64,000 nt of DNA from Planctomycetia bacterium (GCA_026401055.1 JAPLNP010000236.1:1-64000); one strand, 5' to 3'. Shown: positions 41,049 through 49,955, counted from the first letter of the stretch. Notes: generated by a model from the sequence alone, not told the origin. Made by a program: numbers and translations.

Positions 41049-42572
41049 TCAGTGGTCAGTCTGTAGTTTCGTAGGGTGCGTCATCGCGAATCGGAGAGTC
41101 TCTTCTCGAACGGCGGCAATGTAGGTCGCGAGCTCGGCGGCGGTGGTGGCGGGGTCCCAGCCCAGGGCCTCGGCCATCCAGCCGGCGACGCTCGGGGCAA
41201 TCTCCTGGCGATCGGCACGGTAGTGGTGCCAGTAGGTGCGCCGGATCATCACGTCGTGCAAGTGTCTCGCCCATTCGTTGTGGCAGTAGTGTTTCACGGC
41301 ACGTTCGGTCACCGGCGGCGGGATGACGGCGCTGAGACCCTCAGTTTCCGCCGCGGGAAGCAGCGGTTCCTCGGCCGTGCGGCAGGGCGGAGATTGGCGC
41401 CCCAGCGCGCGGACGACTTGGTCGACGGTCTGTTCGGCCATGAGGCGGTAGGTGGTCAGCTTGCCGCCGGTGACGTCCCACCAGCCGGGCTCGCCCATCG
41501 TGATCTCGTGGCGGCGCGAAATGTCCGACGGGTTGCCGTGGCGGTCGGCCACCAGCGGACGCAGGCCTGCCCAAAAGCCGATGACGTCCGCTCTGCTGAT
41601 CCCGGCTTCCGGAAACGCCACGGCGAGGACGTCGAGAATGTAGTCGATATCGTCGTCGTCGCAGCTTGGCGACTCCATCGGGCCGTCGTAGTCGGTGTCG
41701 GTCGTGCCCAGGATCACCCGCTCGCCCCAAGGGATCGCGAACAGGATCCGGGAGCCCTCGGTCAGCACCACGGCGTCGGGGATTGGCAGCCGCCGGCGGT
41801 CGATCACCAGGTGGACGCCCTTGGTCAGCCGCAGCCGGGTATGGCTGTGGGGGATTCGATCCGACCACGGGCCGGTGGCGTTGACGACCTGTCGGGCGCG
41901 AATTTCGATTTCGTTGCCGGCAACGTCGTCCCGGGCGCGGCAGCGCCAGAGGCCGCCCTGAAGCTCGGCGTCGAGGAAACCGCAGTAGTTCGCCACGATC
42001 GCCCCATGGCTCGCCGCCGAGCGAATGGTGTCGATCACCAGCCGCGCGTCGTTGGTCAGGCCGTCGTAATAGCGGACCGCCCCGGTGATGTCGTTTCTTG
42101 TCAGGCCGGGCAGCAGGTCGTAGACCTCGCGTCGGCCGAGCGTGCTCGATGCGCCCAGGTTGCGCCGGCCGCAGAGCAGGTCGTACAACCTGACGCCGAC
42201 GCTGAGCTTCCATTTTGCCCAGGCCCAGCCGGGCCGGGTGGGAAAGACAAAAGCCAGCGGGTCGGCCAGGTGCGGGGCGATCCGGTGGATCACCCGCTTC
42301 TCCATGCTCGCCTCGTGTACCAACCGGAGGTACCCCTGGGCGAGGTATCGCAAGCCCCCGTGCAGGAGGTGGCTCGATCGGCTGCTCGTGCCGGACGCGA
42401 AATCGGACTGCTCGACCAGCCCAACGCGAAGGCCGCGCATCGCCGCGTCCCGGGCGACTCCGGATCCGACGATCCCGCCGCCGAGAACCAAAACGTCCAG
42501 CAAGTCCTCGCCGAGTCGGCCCAGGGCTTGTTGACGACGCTGGTGTGGATTGTCCTCAGGCGGGTCTCGCAT
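41049..42572 (-). CDS. glpD: FAD-dependent glycerol-3-phosphate dehydrogenase
   Basis: 507 residues. The FAD-binding VLVLGGGIVGSGVARDAAMRG is near residues 28-48. Then come SRSSHLLHGGLRYL, a long substrate domain, VVNATGPWSD, KGVHLVIDRRRLP, ILGTTDTDYDG and the GGKLTTYRLMAEQTVD stretch of GlpD. A C-terminal accessory domain (VKHYCHNEWARHLHDVMIRRTYWHH) is also typical. It oxidises glycerol 3-phosphate to dihydroxyacetone phosphate at the membrane, feeding quinones. It is divergent from prfB, and no glycerol-uptake genes lie next to it. Confidence 0.95.
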   Translation of the reverse strand: MRDPPEDNPHQRRQQALGRLGEDLLDVLVLGGGIVGSGVARDAAMRGLRVGLVEQSDFASGTSSRSSHLLHGGLRYLAQGYLRLVHEASMEKRVIHRIAPHLADPLAFVFPTRPGWAWAKWKLSVGVRLYDLLCGRRNLGASSTLGRREVYDLLPGLTRNDITGAVRYYDGLTNDARLVIDTIRSAASHGAIVANYCGFLDAELQGGLWRCRARDDVAGNEIEIRARQVVNATGPWSDRIPHSHTRLRLTKGVHLVIDRRRLPIPDAVVLTEGSRILFAIPWGERVILGTTDTDYDGPMESPSCDDDDIDYILDVLAVAFPEAGISRADVIGFWAGLRPLVADRHGNPSDISRRHEITMGEPGWWDVTGGKLTTYRLMAEQTVDQVVRALGRQSPPCRTAEEPLLPAAETEGLSAVIPPPVTERAVKHYCHNEWARHLHDVMIRRTYWHHYRADRQEIAPSVAGWMAEALGWDPATTAAELATYIAAVREETLRFAMTHPTKLQTDH

Positions 42573-42624
42573 GACGCGAGGCCTCCTGGCAATGTCGCCG
42601 GCCCTGGGGGTGTGGAAAACCCCC

Positions 42625-42653
42625 TTGTTCCCTCCGAATCGCGGCCGTATTAT
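42625..42653 (+). promoter_or_regulatory. Likely prfB promoter
   Basis: TTGTTC (42625-42630) and TATTAT (42648-42653) are separated by 17 bases, in the glpD/prfB divergent gap. A GGGGACTGTCCCCCTCG word (42688-42704) lies between it and the start. Confidence 0.5.
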
Positions 42654-42734
42654 GGACCGTCCGCCCGGGCCCTGTCAACGGGCCGCGGGGACTGTCCCCC
42701 TCGCGCGGCACAATCACCCCCAAGGAATGAAATC

Positions 42735-43836
42735 GTGGACCGAGAATTGACCGATCGGGCGGAAATGATCCAGAAGCGGATCCTCCAGTTGCGGGACTCT
42801 CTTTGACTACGAGGGCAAGAAGGCCCAGGTCGAAGCCATCGAGCAACGGATGGCCGAGGCCAATTTCTGGAGCAATCAGGAGAAAGCCCAGGAGGTCGTC
42901 GCCGAACTCAAGCCGCTGAAGGCCCTGCTCAAGCCGCTGGGCACGGTGATCCGCGGCGGCGATGACCTGGAGGCCATGATCGACATGGCCGAAGAGGACG
43001 CCAGTTTCGAGTCCGAGGTGCCCGGCGAGGTCGAACGGCTCGAAACGCTGCTGGACGAGTTGGAGGTTCGCTCACTTTTGGACGGTCCGTTCGACGCGAA
43101 CGCCGCGATCTTGACGATCAACGCGCGCGACGGCGGCACGGACGCCAACGACTGGGCAGAGATGCTCCTGCGGATGTACACCGCCTGGGCCGGGAAGAAC
43201 GACTACCACGTCGAGCTTCTCGACCGCCAGGACAACGAAGAGGCCGGCATCAACAGCGCCAGCATTGCCGTCCGCGGGCCAATGGCCTATGGTTACCTCA
43301 AGGGCGAGACGGGCATGCACCGCCTCGTGCGGATCAGCCCATTTAATTCCGAAGGAAAACGCCAGACCAGCTTCGCCGCCGTGGACGTCGCGCCGGAGGT
43401 GTCCGACGCGATCGACATCGAGCTTAACGACGACGACATTCGCGAAGACGTGTTCCGCGCCAGCGGCGCGGGCGGCCAGCACGTCAATAAGACGTCCAGC
43501 GCGATCCGGTTGACCCATCTGCCGACCGGCATCGTCGTGCAGTGTCAGAACGAACGCAGCCAGCACAAGAATCGGGCGACGGCGCTAAAGATGCTTCGCG
43601 CGCGGATGGCGCGGGTGGAGGAAGAGCGGCGCGAGGCCGAGCAGGCGGCCAAGTATCACGAGAGGCCCAAGGTCGGCTTCGGCTCACAGATACGCAACTA
43701 TTTCCTTCACCCCGACCAGCGCGTCAAGGACGCCCGCACCGGCTGCCTCGTCGGCAGTTTCCACAGCGTGCTGGACGGAAACATCCAGGAGTTTCTGGAT
43801 GCGTACCTGCGGTGGCGGGTGGGGAAGAAGGAATAG
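42735..43836 (+). CDS. prfB: Peptide chain release factor 2 with programmed +1 frameshift
   Basis: Zero frame: GTG 42735 to TGA 42804-42806 (23 codons, ending ...LQLRDSL). A +1 shift at CTT TGA C (42801-42807) leads into DYEGKKAQVEAIEQRMAEANFW and the remainder, ending 43836. Full product is about 366 residues, the normal RF2 size. ISPFNSEGKR holds the SPF tripeptide of RF2, and SGAGGQHVNKTSSAIRLTHLPTG holds the GGQ loop. CUU UGA C is the classical autoregulatory site: RF2 shortage favours the shift. The Shine-Dalgarno-like stimulator upstream (GCGGGA) is weaker than in E. coli. AAGGA lies nine bases before GTG 42735. Confidence 0.95.
42801..42807 (+). promoter_or_regulatory. Programmed +1 frameshift site in prfB
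   Basis: The heptamer CTTTGAC encodes CUU UGA C, with the in-frame UGA that RF2 itself recognises. Reading resumes at GAC 42805-42807. It regulates RF2 production by its own activity. Confidence 0.93.
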
Positions 43837-43983
43837 TGGCCGGTTGTCGACCCGCCGCGGGCGGACGCAGCCGAGAAACGGGCGGTCGGGGAAGCTTCTC
43901 GAAAGAAAGCGGCCCCGGCGGCCGAGAAAGAGAAGAGGGAGGATCTCTCCCCGACGCGGCGCGCCCGGTTGGAGAAAGAGAGC

Positions 43984-44083
43984 CTATCCCCTCTCCCTCC
44001 GGGGGAAGGTTAGGGTGAGGGCTTTGCCTTTACCGGTCGACCCAGCTACCCTCACCCCAACCCTCTCCCAGAGGGAGGACAAC
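43984..44083. repeat. Palindromic CTCTCCC/GGGAGAGG repeat (copy 2)
   Basis: CCCCTCTCCCTCCGGGGGAAGG is mirrored by CCCTCTCCCAGAGGGAGG, around a CCCTCACCC word and its complement GGGTGAGGGC. It matches 30388-30487 in words and order. Confidence 0.75.
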
Positions 44084-44129
44084 TGTAAGTCCCCCTCGGC
44101 GTGGACCACAATCACCGGAGAAAACGCTC

Positions 44130-44612
44130 ATGTCCAACCCCTATGCATTCCCCGTCGCCGAACCGCGGCAGCGAAGCTGGTTCGGGCGGAACTGGTGGTG
44201 GGTCCTCCTCGTCGCGCTGGCCCTGTTCCTGCTGATTTGCTGCGGGGTCTGTGGAGGTTTTTTCTTGACCGGCGTCACGGTGTTCAAGAACAGCGAGCCG
44301 TACCAGCTCGCGCTGGAAAAAGTCAAGCAAGATCCCGAGGTCGTCAAGCGGCTGGGCGAACCGATCGAAGACGGCTTCATTCCCCAGGGCAACGTCAATA
44401 TCAACAACGACCGCGGCGACGCCACCCTGAATTTTGACGTCACGGGCCCCAACGGCACGGCCCACGTGATGAGCCAGTCGCGACTCATCAACGGCAAATG
44501 GGGACTAACTCAACTCGGTGTCACCTTCGACGACGGCCAGCGGATCACGATTGACACCGTCGGCGGCGGCGACGCCAATGATCCCGGCGAGGCCCCGCCC
44601 TGGAAGCCGTAG
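44130..44612 (+). CDS. Small membrane protein with Coa1-like extracytoplasmic domain
   Basis: 160 residues. The N-terminus NPYAFPVAEPRQRSW is the planctomycete NPY leader. One membrane span (WWWVLLVALALFLLICCGVCGGF) follows. The soluble part (YQLALEKVKQDPEVVKRLGEPIEDGFIPQGNVNINNDRGDATLNFDVTGPNGTAHVMSQSRLINGKW) looks like the Coa1 (cytochrome-oxidase assembly-like) fold, recognisable by LxxVKxDPxVxxxLG and the terminal GxW. Cellular role unknown. The start has no strong ribosome site and a C-terminal acidic tail ends the gene. An inverted-repeat element follows within 11 bases. Confidence 0.7.
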   Translation: MSNPYAFPVAEPRQRSWFGRNWWWVLLVALALFLLICCGVCGGFFLTGVTVFKNSEPYQLALEKVKQDPEVVKRLGEPIEDGFIPQGNVNINNDRGDATLNFDVTGPNGTAHVMSQSRLINGKWGLTQLGVTFDDGQRITIDTVGGGDANDPGEAPPWKP

Positions 44613-44622
44613 AACAAACGAG

Positions 44623-44707
44623 TGTCGCCTTTCGCTCCGCGAAAGTAGCGTTCTTTGGCCTTTCGCTGGAGCGAAGGACCGCTACTTTCGCGGAGCGAAA
44701 GGCGACA
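44623..44707. repeat. MITE-like inverted-repeat element (copy 4)
   Basis: 85 bases with perfect 28-base terminal inverted repeats, TGTCGCCTTTCGCTCCGCGA and complement (44623-44650 and 44680-44707). An inner word CCTTTCGCTGGAGCGAAGG forms a second small palindrome. It is the clearest copy in the window. Confidence 0.92.
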
Positions 44708-44728
44708 ATTATTGATCCGCCGGTCCTT

Positions 44729-44831
44729 GGTGGGCCTCGCGAGCCGGTCTTTCGTCGATTTGCGGTTGCCGCGAGATCCGCGTTGGACGGACGGTCGAGA
44801 CCGACCGGGATTCCGGCTTGCTCGACCCACC
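44729..44831. repeat. Palindromic repeat, GGTGGGTCGAGCAAGCC family (copy 2)
   Basis: The arm GGTGGGCCTCGCGAGCCGG (44729-44747) faces CCGGCTTGCTCGACCCACC (44813-44831). It reaches to within a base of the nadA stop and may serve as its 3' structure. First copy at 18571-18660. Confidence 0.75.
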
Positions 44832-45977
44832 CTACTTCACTTCCAGCATTCTCTCCAGCGAAACCAGCGCCCACCGGGCGATTTCGTCGTCCACCCGGAT
44901 GACGTTGACCGGAGTGCCGGCGGCCAGGTTCTCCAGCGACCAGCACAGGTGCGGCAGGTCAATCCGATACATCGTCGTACACATGCAGAACGTCGGCGAC
45001 AGAAAATGAATCTCCTGCTCGGGATGCTCGTGCTTGAGCCGCTCGACCAGGTGAATCTCGGTGCCGATGGCCCATCGCGTCCCCGGCGGGGCGGACTCGA
45101 CTGCCTGGATGATCTTGCCCGTCGAGCCGATCTCGTCCGCGGCGTCGACCACCGCCCTCATGCACTCGGGATGGACGATGACGCGAATGCCGGGATATTC
45201 CGCGCGGAACCGCTGAACGTGGCCGGGCAGGAACTCCTGGTGGACGCTGCAACAGCCCTGCCAGAGCATCACGCGGCCGTCGCGGATCTCCTGTTCCGTG
45301 TTGCCGCCCAGGGGACCCCGGTTCGGGTCCCAGAGGGGCATTTCGGCCGTCGCAATGCCCATCCGCAGCGCCGTGTTGCGGCCCAAGTGCTGATCCGGAA
45401 AGAACAGCACGCGGCTACGCCGGGCCAGCGCCCATCGCAGCACCGCGGCGGCGTTGGATGACGTGCAGACGATCCCGCCGTGGAGCCCGCAGAACGCCTT
45501 CAAGTCGGCGGCCGAGTTGATGTACGTGACCGGCGTCACGTCCTCGGTGTCGATCACCGCGGACAATTGCCGCCAGCAATCCTCGACCTGCCCGATTTCG
45601 GCCATGTCGGCCATCGGGCAGCCGGCCGCCAGGTCGGGCAGGATCACCGAGACCCGCCGGCCGTCGCGCTTGGCCAGTCGCTCGGGCCGGTTCGCCAGGA
45701 CGTCGGCCGTCTCGGCCATGAAATGGACCCCGCAGAACGCGATCGCCTGGCAGTCCTCGCTCGCGGCGGCCAGCTCGCTGAGCTTGTAGCTATCGCCGCG
45801 GAAATCGGCCAAGGCGATTACCTCGTCCTGCTGGTAGTGGTGTCCGAGGATCACCAGCCGCTTGCCCCACTCACGGCGGACCGCCTGGATCCGCGCGGTC
45901 AGTTCGCCGCTGTCGAGCGATCGGTACGGCTCCAATTCATAAGCCGGCGGCTGGGTTGCGTTCGGGGCGATGGACAT
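44832..45977 (-). CDS. nadA: Quinolinate synthase A
   Basis: 381 residues. VILGHHYQQDEVIALADFRGDS is the opening of the fold. The 4Fe-4S ligands are likely C82 (FCGVHFMAET), the Cys of GGIVCTSSNA and the Cys of HPEC. NadA condenses iminoaspartate with dihydroxyacetone phosphate to quinolinate for NAD synthesis. GKRLVILGHH and VSVILPDLAAGCPMAD support the family, and an extra C-terminal LSPTFCMCTTM adds two further Cys. nadB and nadC are not in the window. Just upstream of its ATG there is a 14-base tandem array instead of a ribosome site. Confidence 0.95.
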   Translation of the reverse strand: MSIAPNATQPPAYELEPYRSLDSGELTARIQAVRREWGKRLVILGHHYQQDEVIALADFRGDSYKLSELAAASEDCQAIAFCGVHFMAETADVLANRPERLAKRDGRRVSVILPDLAAGCPMADMAEIGQVEDCWRQLSAVIDTEDVTPVTYINSAADLKAFCGLHGGIVCTSSNAAAVLRWALARRSRVLFFPDQHLGRNTALRMGIATAEMPLWDPNRGPLGGNTEQEIRDGRVMLWQGCCSVHQEFLPGHVQRFRAEYPGIRVIVHPECMRAVVDAADEIGSTGKIIQAVESAPPGTRWAIGTEIHLVERLKHEHPEQEIHFLSPTFCMCTTMYRIDLPHLCWSLENLAAGTPVNVIRVDDEIARWALVSLERMLEVK

Positions 45978-45981
45978 GGCA

Positions 45982-46037
45982 GGGGACAGGGATCAGGGGA
46001 CAGGGATCAGGGGACAGGGATCAGGGGACAGGGACCA
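45982..46037. repeat. 14-base tandem repeat abutting the nadA start
   Basis: Four direct units of GGGGACAGGGATCA (last one GGGGACAGGGACCA) at 45982-46037, on the strand opposite nadA. They lie from 5 bases upstream of the nadA ATG. On the nadA strand the units read TGATCCCTGTCCCC, with no purine-rich ribosome site. Confidence 0.9.
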
Positions 46038-46514
46038 GAAAGCGGGGAGGTTTCTCGGCGACAAAAAACGCCCGCCGACTGCGTCGGCGGCGTCGAAGGT
46101 GGAAAGACAGCCACGCGGCGGAAGCCCGCGGTTGACGCCGCCTTTCGCTTTTCCATCACCCCCCAAGTATATGCGCCGGCAGCCGCGCAAGACAGGGCCT
46201 ATCCGCTGTCGTCGGCGTCTGGCGAGTCGACGTCGATCCTCCGTTCGCGCACATCCTTCTCGCATGGCGAATTTGGCGTAATCGGCCGATCCTGCCGATT
46301 CGATTGACTGAAGTGGATGCAGACGCTTTGACGATTGTATGAAATAGGATGGCCGCGACTCTCGCGGGGGGTATCTGATACAGCACCTCGTCGCCACGCG
46401 AACGCCCGCGTGAAGGACGTCTGAACACACCCCGGGGCGACAGGCAGTGGTCATTCGACCCGGCAACACCATCCGACCCCTTCACGACCGCGCGTCGCGC
46501 GGCAAGGAGGAATC
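46038..46514. other. Intergenic region upstream of the outer-membrane-like gene
   Basis: This 477-base stretch lies between the nadA-proximal array and the gene at 46515. It includes GTCGGCGGCGTC-type low-complexity words and a palindrome-like GCCGCGACTCTCGCGGGGGG. No gene or promoter of good quality was recognised. A ribosome site (GGCAAGGAGGAATC) at its end belongs to the gene at 46515. Confidence 0.4.
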
Positions 46515-47456
46515 ATGGGCCAACGCGGACGTCTGATCGTGGGTCTGGTTGTCCTCGGATTCTCCTGTTGGACGCCGATCGCGGCTGTTTCGCAGGATGG
46601 CGTCATCGGCGCGGTCAACGTCGATGACGACCGGAGCCGGGAACTGGACGACTTGCGAGCGAGGGTGGCCGCGCTGGAGTCTGCCGGGGGTGCTTGCGAC
46701 GGTTGTGTTCATGGATCCGGCCGGCGCGACGACGGATGCGACCGCGAGCCGGCGTCTTGTGGCCGGACCGTGTGTCCTGGCCTGGTGGGCGGGGCGGAGA
46801 TCGGCTTTCTCAGGCCGTTCTTCTCCGACGGCCACGACGCGGGCTCGGCGTTCGACTACGAGGCAACGCCCCGGTTCTGGTTGGGATACGTCATGGCCGG
46901 CGGCCTGGGGATTCGTGCTCGCTATTGGGACTTCGATCATCGGGGCGTCAGCGACCCGGAGGGTGGCGGCTATCGCCTCGACACCGGCGTGTTGGACCTC
47001 GAGGCGACCGACACGATCGCGCTCGGTTCGCGATGGGACTTGGCGGTGAGCGCCGGCTGGCGTCACGTCGAGTTCGAGTTTCTCAACGGCGAGGCGCCCA
47101 ACATCGAGGGCACGCGGAACTCCAGCAACGGTCTCACGACGGCCCTGGAGTTGCGTCGCACGCTGCCGCGCGGCCTTGCCCTGTTTGGCGGCGCTCGATG
47201 GTCTTGGCTCTATGGCGACGTGAGCTATCGCGCTCCGTGGCTGGAAACCGGCCGGATCGATTGGGAAGGCGCCACGCAATGGATGGCCGAGACCCAATTG
47301 GGAGCCGAATGGACGCGCCGCTTGGCTTCCGGGCGGGCGAGCCTCGAGGCCCGAGCCGGCGTCGAGGCCCAGTGGTGGGACGGCATCACCGGCGCCATGG
47401 ACGCCCCGCAGTTCGGCCTGTTCGGGTACTTTGTCACCGTGGGCATATCTCGCTAG
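46515..47456 (+). CDS. Exported outer-membrane-like beta protein of unknown function
   Basis: 313 residues. A signal-like leader (MGQRGRLIVGLVVLGFSCWTPIAAVS) precedes a short helix (LDDLRARVAALES) and a Cys-bearing stretch (GGACDGCVHGSG...CGRTVCPGLVGGAE). Alternating beta segments follow that look like barrel strands (GYVMAGGLGIRARYWDFDH, LGSRWDLAVSAGWRHVEFEF, RASLEARAGVEAQWWDGITG). The overall style resembles outer-membrane proteins that carry a helical trimer-like start, as in Lpg1974-type proteins, but this is only resemblance. AAGGAGGAAT precedes ATG 46515. Confidence 0.65.
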   Translation: MGQRGRLIVGLVVLGFSCWTPIAAVSQDGVIGAVNVDDDRSRELDDLRARVAALESAGGACDGCVHGSGRRDDGCDREPASCGRTVCPGLVGGAEIGFLRPFFSDGHDAGSAFDYEATPRFWLGYVMAGGLGIRARYWDFDHRGVSDPEGGGYRLDTGVLDLEATDTIALGSRWDLAVSAGWRHVEFEFLNGEAPNIEGTRNSSNGLTTALELRRTLPRGLALFGGARWSWLYGDVSYRAPWLETGRIDWEGATQWMAETQLGAEWTRRLASGRASLEARAGVEAQWWDGITGAMDAPQFGLFGYFVTVGISR

Positions 47457-47508
47457 TCCCATCGCCAAATGGGGCACTTGGCGTAATGGTCGCAAGGGGG
47501 AAGTTGCC

Positions 47509-49869
47509 ATGAGGCGACTGTTGGCATGGTTTGGTGATTCCAAGCGACCGGGCCGATCGGCCGGCGGCCGTTCGCTCGGGCGTGACGCATCCGAAGGCTG
47601 GCGACTCGCGCGGCTCGAACAACTCGAAGACCGCCGGATGCTCAGTTGGACCGTCATGGTCTACATGGACGGCGACGATGCCGGCCCCGCAAGACTCGCC
47701 ACGCAAATCCCCGGCAATTTCCAGGAGTTGGCCGCCGTCGGCTCGACGGACGACGTCCATTTCGTCGCCCAGATCGACAGCATCGGCTGTCCCACCGTCT
47801 TCGGCGGACAAAAGGGCGCCCGACGCGGTCTGATCCAGCAGGGCAACACCCCAAGCACGTCCTGGGGAACGCGATTGGGCAACGTCGATTCGGGCGATCC
47901 CGACTCGCTCATCGGCTTCGTCCAGTGGGCCATCCAGGACTACCCGGCCGACAACTACGCCTTGATCCTTTGGGACCATGGGGCGGGCCACGCCGGAGTC
48001 TGTTGGGACGACACGAGCGGCACCCATTTGTCGATGATGGGGTTGACCGAAGCGCTCAACGTGATTCCATACATGGACGTGCTGGCGTTTGACGCCTGTC
48101 TGATGGGCATGGTCGAGGTCGCCTCTCAAGTGGCCGGCGAGGCCGACGTCATGGTCGCCTCCGAAGAGCTTGTGCCCGGCGCCGGATACGACTACAGCTT
48201 CGTGAGCCAGCTTGTGGTCGATCCGTCGATGAGCGCGGCTTCGCTGGCCAACAATATGGTCCAATACTACGGCGACTACTACGCGACGCGAGAGCCTCGC
48301 GCGACGCTGTCCGCCGTCAATCTCTCGAAGATCGGCGACTCGACCACGGGGCTGGTCGGCGCCTTGGAGACGCTTGCCAACACGATGACCATGTCGGCGA
48401 CGCAGGGCGACTGGAACGCGCTGGCCGCCGCGCGCAACGCCGCCTACAAATACGGCAAATGGAGCCCCACGTCCCTTCCCTTCCCCAGCCACGACGTCGT
48501 CGACCTCTTGACGCGGCTGTGCGACACGCCCGGCGTCTCGGCGTCCGTCGTCGCGGCGGCTACCGGCGTCATCTCCGCGCACGCCGACGCCATCATCGCG
48601 TGCCGCCGCGGATCTCAAGCCACGGCCAACGGGCTGGCGATCTACAGCCCCGCTCCGGGCGACGAAGACCGATCGGCCGACTACAACTACGACCTGAACT
48701 TCCTGGTCGACACGCAATGGGCCGAGGTCGCCAACGGCATCGGTCCGCAACGCGCGACCGGCGCCTACGTGGCGGCCGACCAATGGTTCCCCGGCCAAAC
48801 CGCCCTGCGGGTCTACGGCACCGACGGCGACGACCGGTTCACCTTCGAGCAAGTCTCCGGCGGCGGCATCCAACTGACCACGTCGATGCCCGGCTGGTCC
48901 AAGGTCTATTATCCTCCGGCGGGCAAATACATCGCCCGCGTCTACGTCTACGCCTACGGTGGAAACGACACCATTACGTTCGACGAGAACATGACCCGGC
49001 CCGGCGTCATTTACGGCGGACCGGACGACGACCGGATCACGACCCAACTGGGCAACGACACGCTCGTCGGCGGCCCGGGCGACGACGTGCTCGACGCGGG
49101 CGAGGGCAACGATCGAATCGCCGGCGGCGACGGCGCCGACCGACTCTACGGCCAAGAGGGCAACGATCGCCTCTTCGGCGGCAAGGGCAACGATTCGATC
49201 GTCGGAGGCAGCGGCAACGACCTGCTCTTCGGGGGACGAGACGCCGACACGCTTTGGGGCGACGCCGGCAACGACACGCTCATCGGCGGACTTGCGGCCG
49301 ATCAACTCGTCGACTCCGGCGGCGCCAATCGGTTGCTCGGCGGCAAAGGCGACGACCGACTCTGGGGCGGCGACGGAAAGGACCTGCTCCACGGTGGAGC
49401 GGGCGACGACGTCCTCTACGGCAAAGCGGGCGACGACCGCCTCTACGGCGGCGTGGGCAACGACTATCTCGATGGACAGGCCGGAAACGACCAACTCTTC
49501 GGCGAGGCCGGCAACGATCGGCTCTTCGGCGGACTGGGACGCAACCTGCTCGTCGGCGGATGGGGCGCCGACCAACTCCGCGCCAGCGGCGCCGGCGACG
49601 TCCTCATCGGCGGCCTCACCAGTTATGACTTCAACACCGCCGCCTTGGCCGCCATCATGGCCGAATGGACCGGCAATTCCCCGTTGAACACGCGAACTCG
49701 CCACCTCAACGGAACCCTGGCCAAGGGACGCAACGGGCAGACCTTCCTTCGCATGAACGCGCCGTCCAAAACCGTCTACAACGACAACGCGGTCAACGAC
49801 CTCTATGCCGACAGCAGCCAGGACTGGAGCCTGGCGTTTGCACAGGATCAGCGGCATCCACGCGGATAG
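47509..49869 (+). CDS. C11-family (clostripain-like) cysteine peptidase with RTX calcium repeats
   Basis: 786 residues. The N-terminus carries LEQLEDRRMLS at about 37-46, the planctomycete sorting-type motif. The C11 core has WDHGAGHAGVCWD (His 157) and LAFDACLMGMVEVA (Cys 197), the His/Cys dyad. At about 503-703 a tandem block of RTX nonapeptides (GGxGxDxLxG: NDRLFGGKGND, GDDVLYGKAGDD, GNDYLDGQAGND) would bind calcium. The end departs from the normal C-terminus and is short. AAGGGGG lies eight bases before ATG 47509. A secreted, calcium-dependent peptidase or surface protein is likely. Confidence 0.9.
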   Translation: MRRLLAWFGDSKRPGRSAGGRSLGRDASEGWRLARLEQLEDRRMLSWTVMVYMDGDDAGPARLATQIPGNFQELAAVGSTDDVHFVAQIDSIGCPTVFGGQKGARRGLIQQGNTPSTSWGTRLGNVDSGDPDSLIGFVQWAIQDYPADNYALILWDHGAGHAGVCWDDTSGTHLSMMGLTEALNVIPYMDVLAFDACLMGMVEVASQVAGEADVMVASEELVPGAGYDYSFVSQLVVDPSMSAASLANNMVQYYGDYYATREPRATLSAVNLSKIGDSTTGLVGALETLANTMTMSATQGDWNALAAARNAAYKYGKWSPTSLPFPSHDVVDLLTRLCDTPGVSASVVAAATGVISAHADAIIACRRGSQATANGLAIYSPAPGDEDRSADYNYDLNFLVDTQWAEVANGIGPQRATGAYVAADQWFPGQTALRVYGTDGDDRFTFEQVSGGGIQLTTSMPGWSKVYYPPAGKYIARVYVYAYGGNDTITFDENMTRPGVIYGGPDDDRITTQLGNDTLVGGPGDDVLDAGEGNDRIAGGDGADRLYGQEGNDRLFGGKGNDSIVGGSGNDLLFGGRDADTLWGDAGNDTLIGGLAADQLVDSGGANRLLGGKGDDRLWGGDGKDLLHGGAGDDVLYGKAGDDRLYGGVGNDYLDGQAGNDQLFGEAGNDRLFGGLGRNLLVGGWGADQLRASGAGDVLIGGLTSYDFNTAALAAIMAEWTGNSPLNTRTRHLNGTLAKGRNGQTFLRMNAPSKTVYNDNAVNDLYADSSQDWSLAFAQDQRHPRG

Positions 49870-49955
49870 CAAAACGGTTCAGGACGATTTGCCCCGCTCA
49901 GCGGCGCTCTCGTCTCGTTCAATGCTATGCCCGCGTCGCGGCGGAACCCAGCGGC

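Noticed and set aside
47434-49872. An 812-codon open frame on the minus strand opposite the C11 peptidase gene
   Set aside because: It is the mirror of a high-GC coding frame. Its protein has no motif or leader and is Val/Ala/Arg low-complexity, whereas the plus frame has catalytic and repeat motifs.
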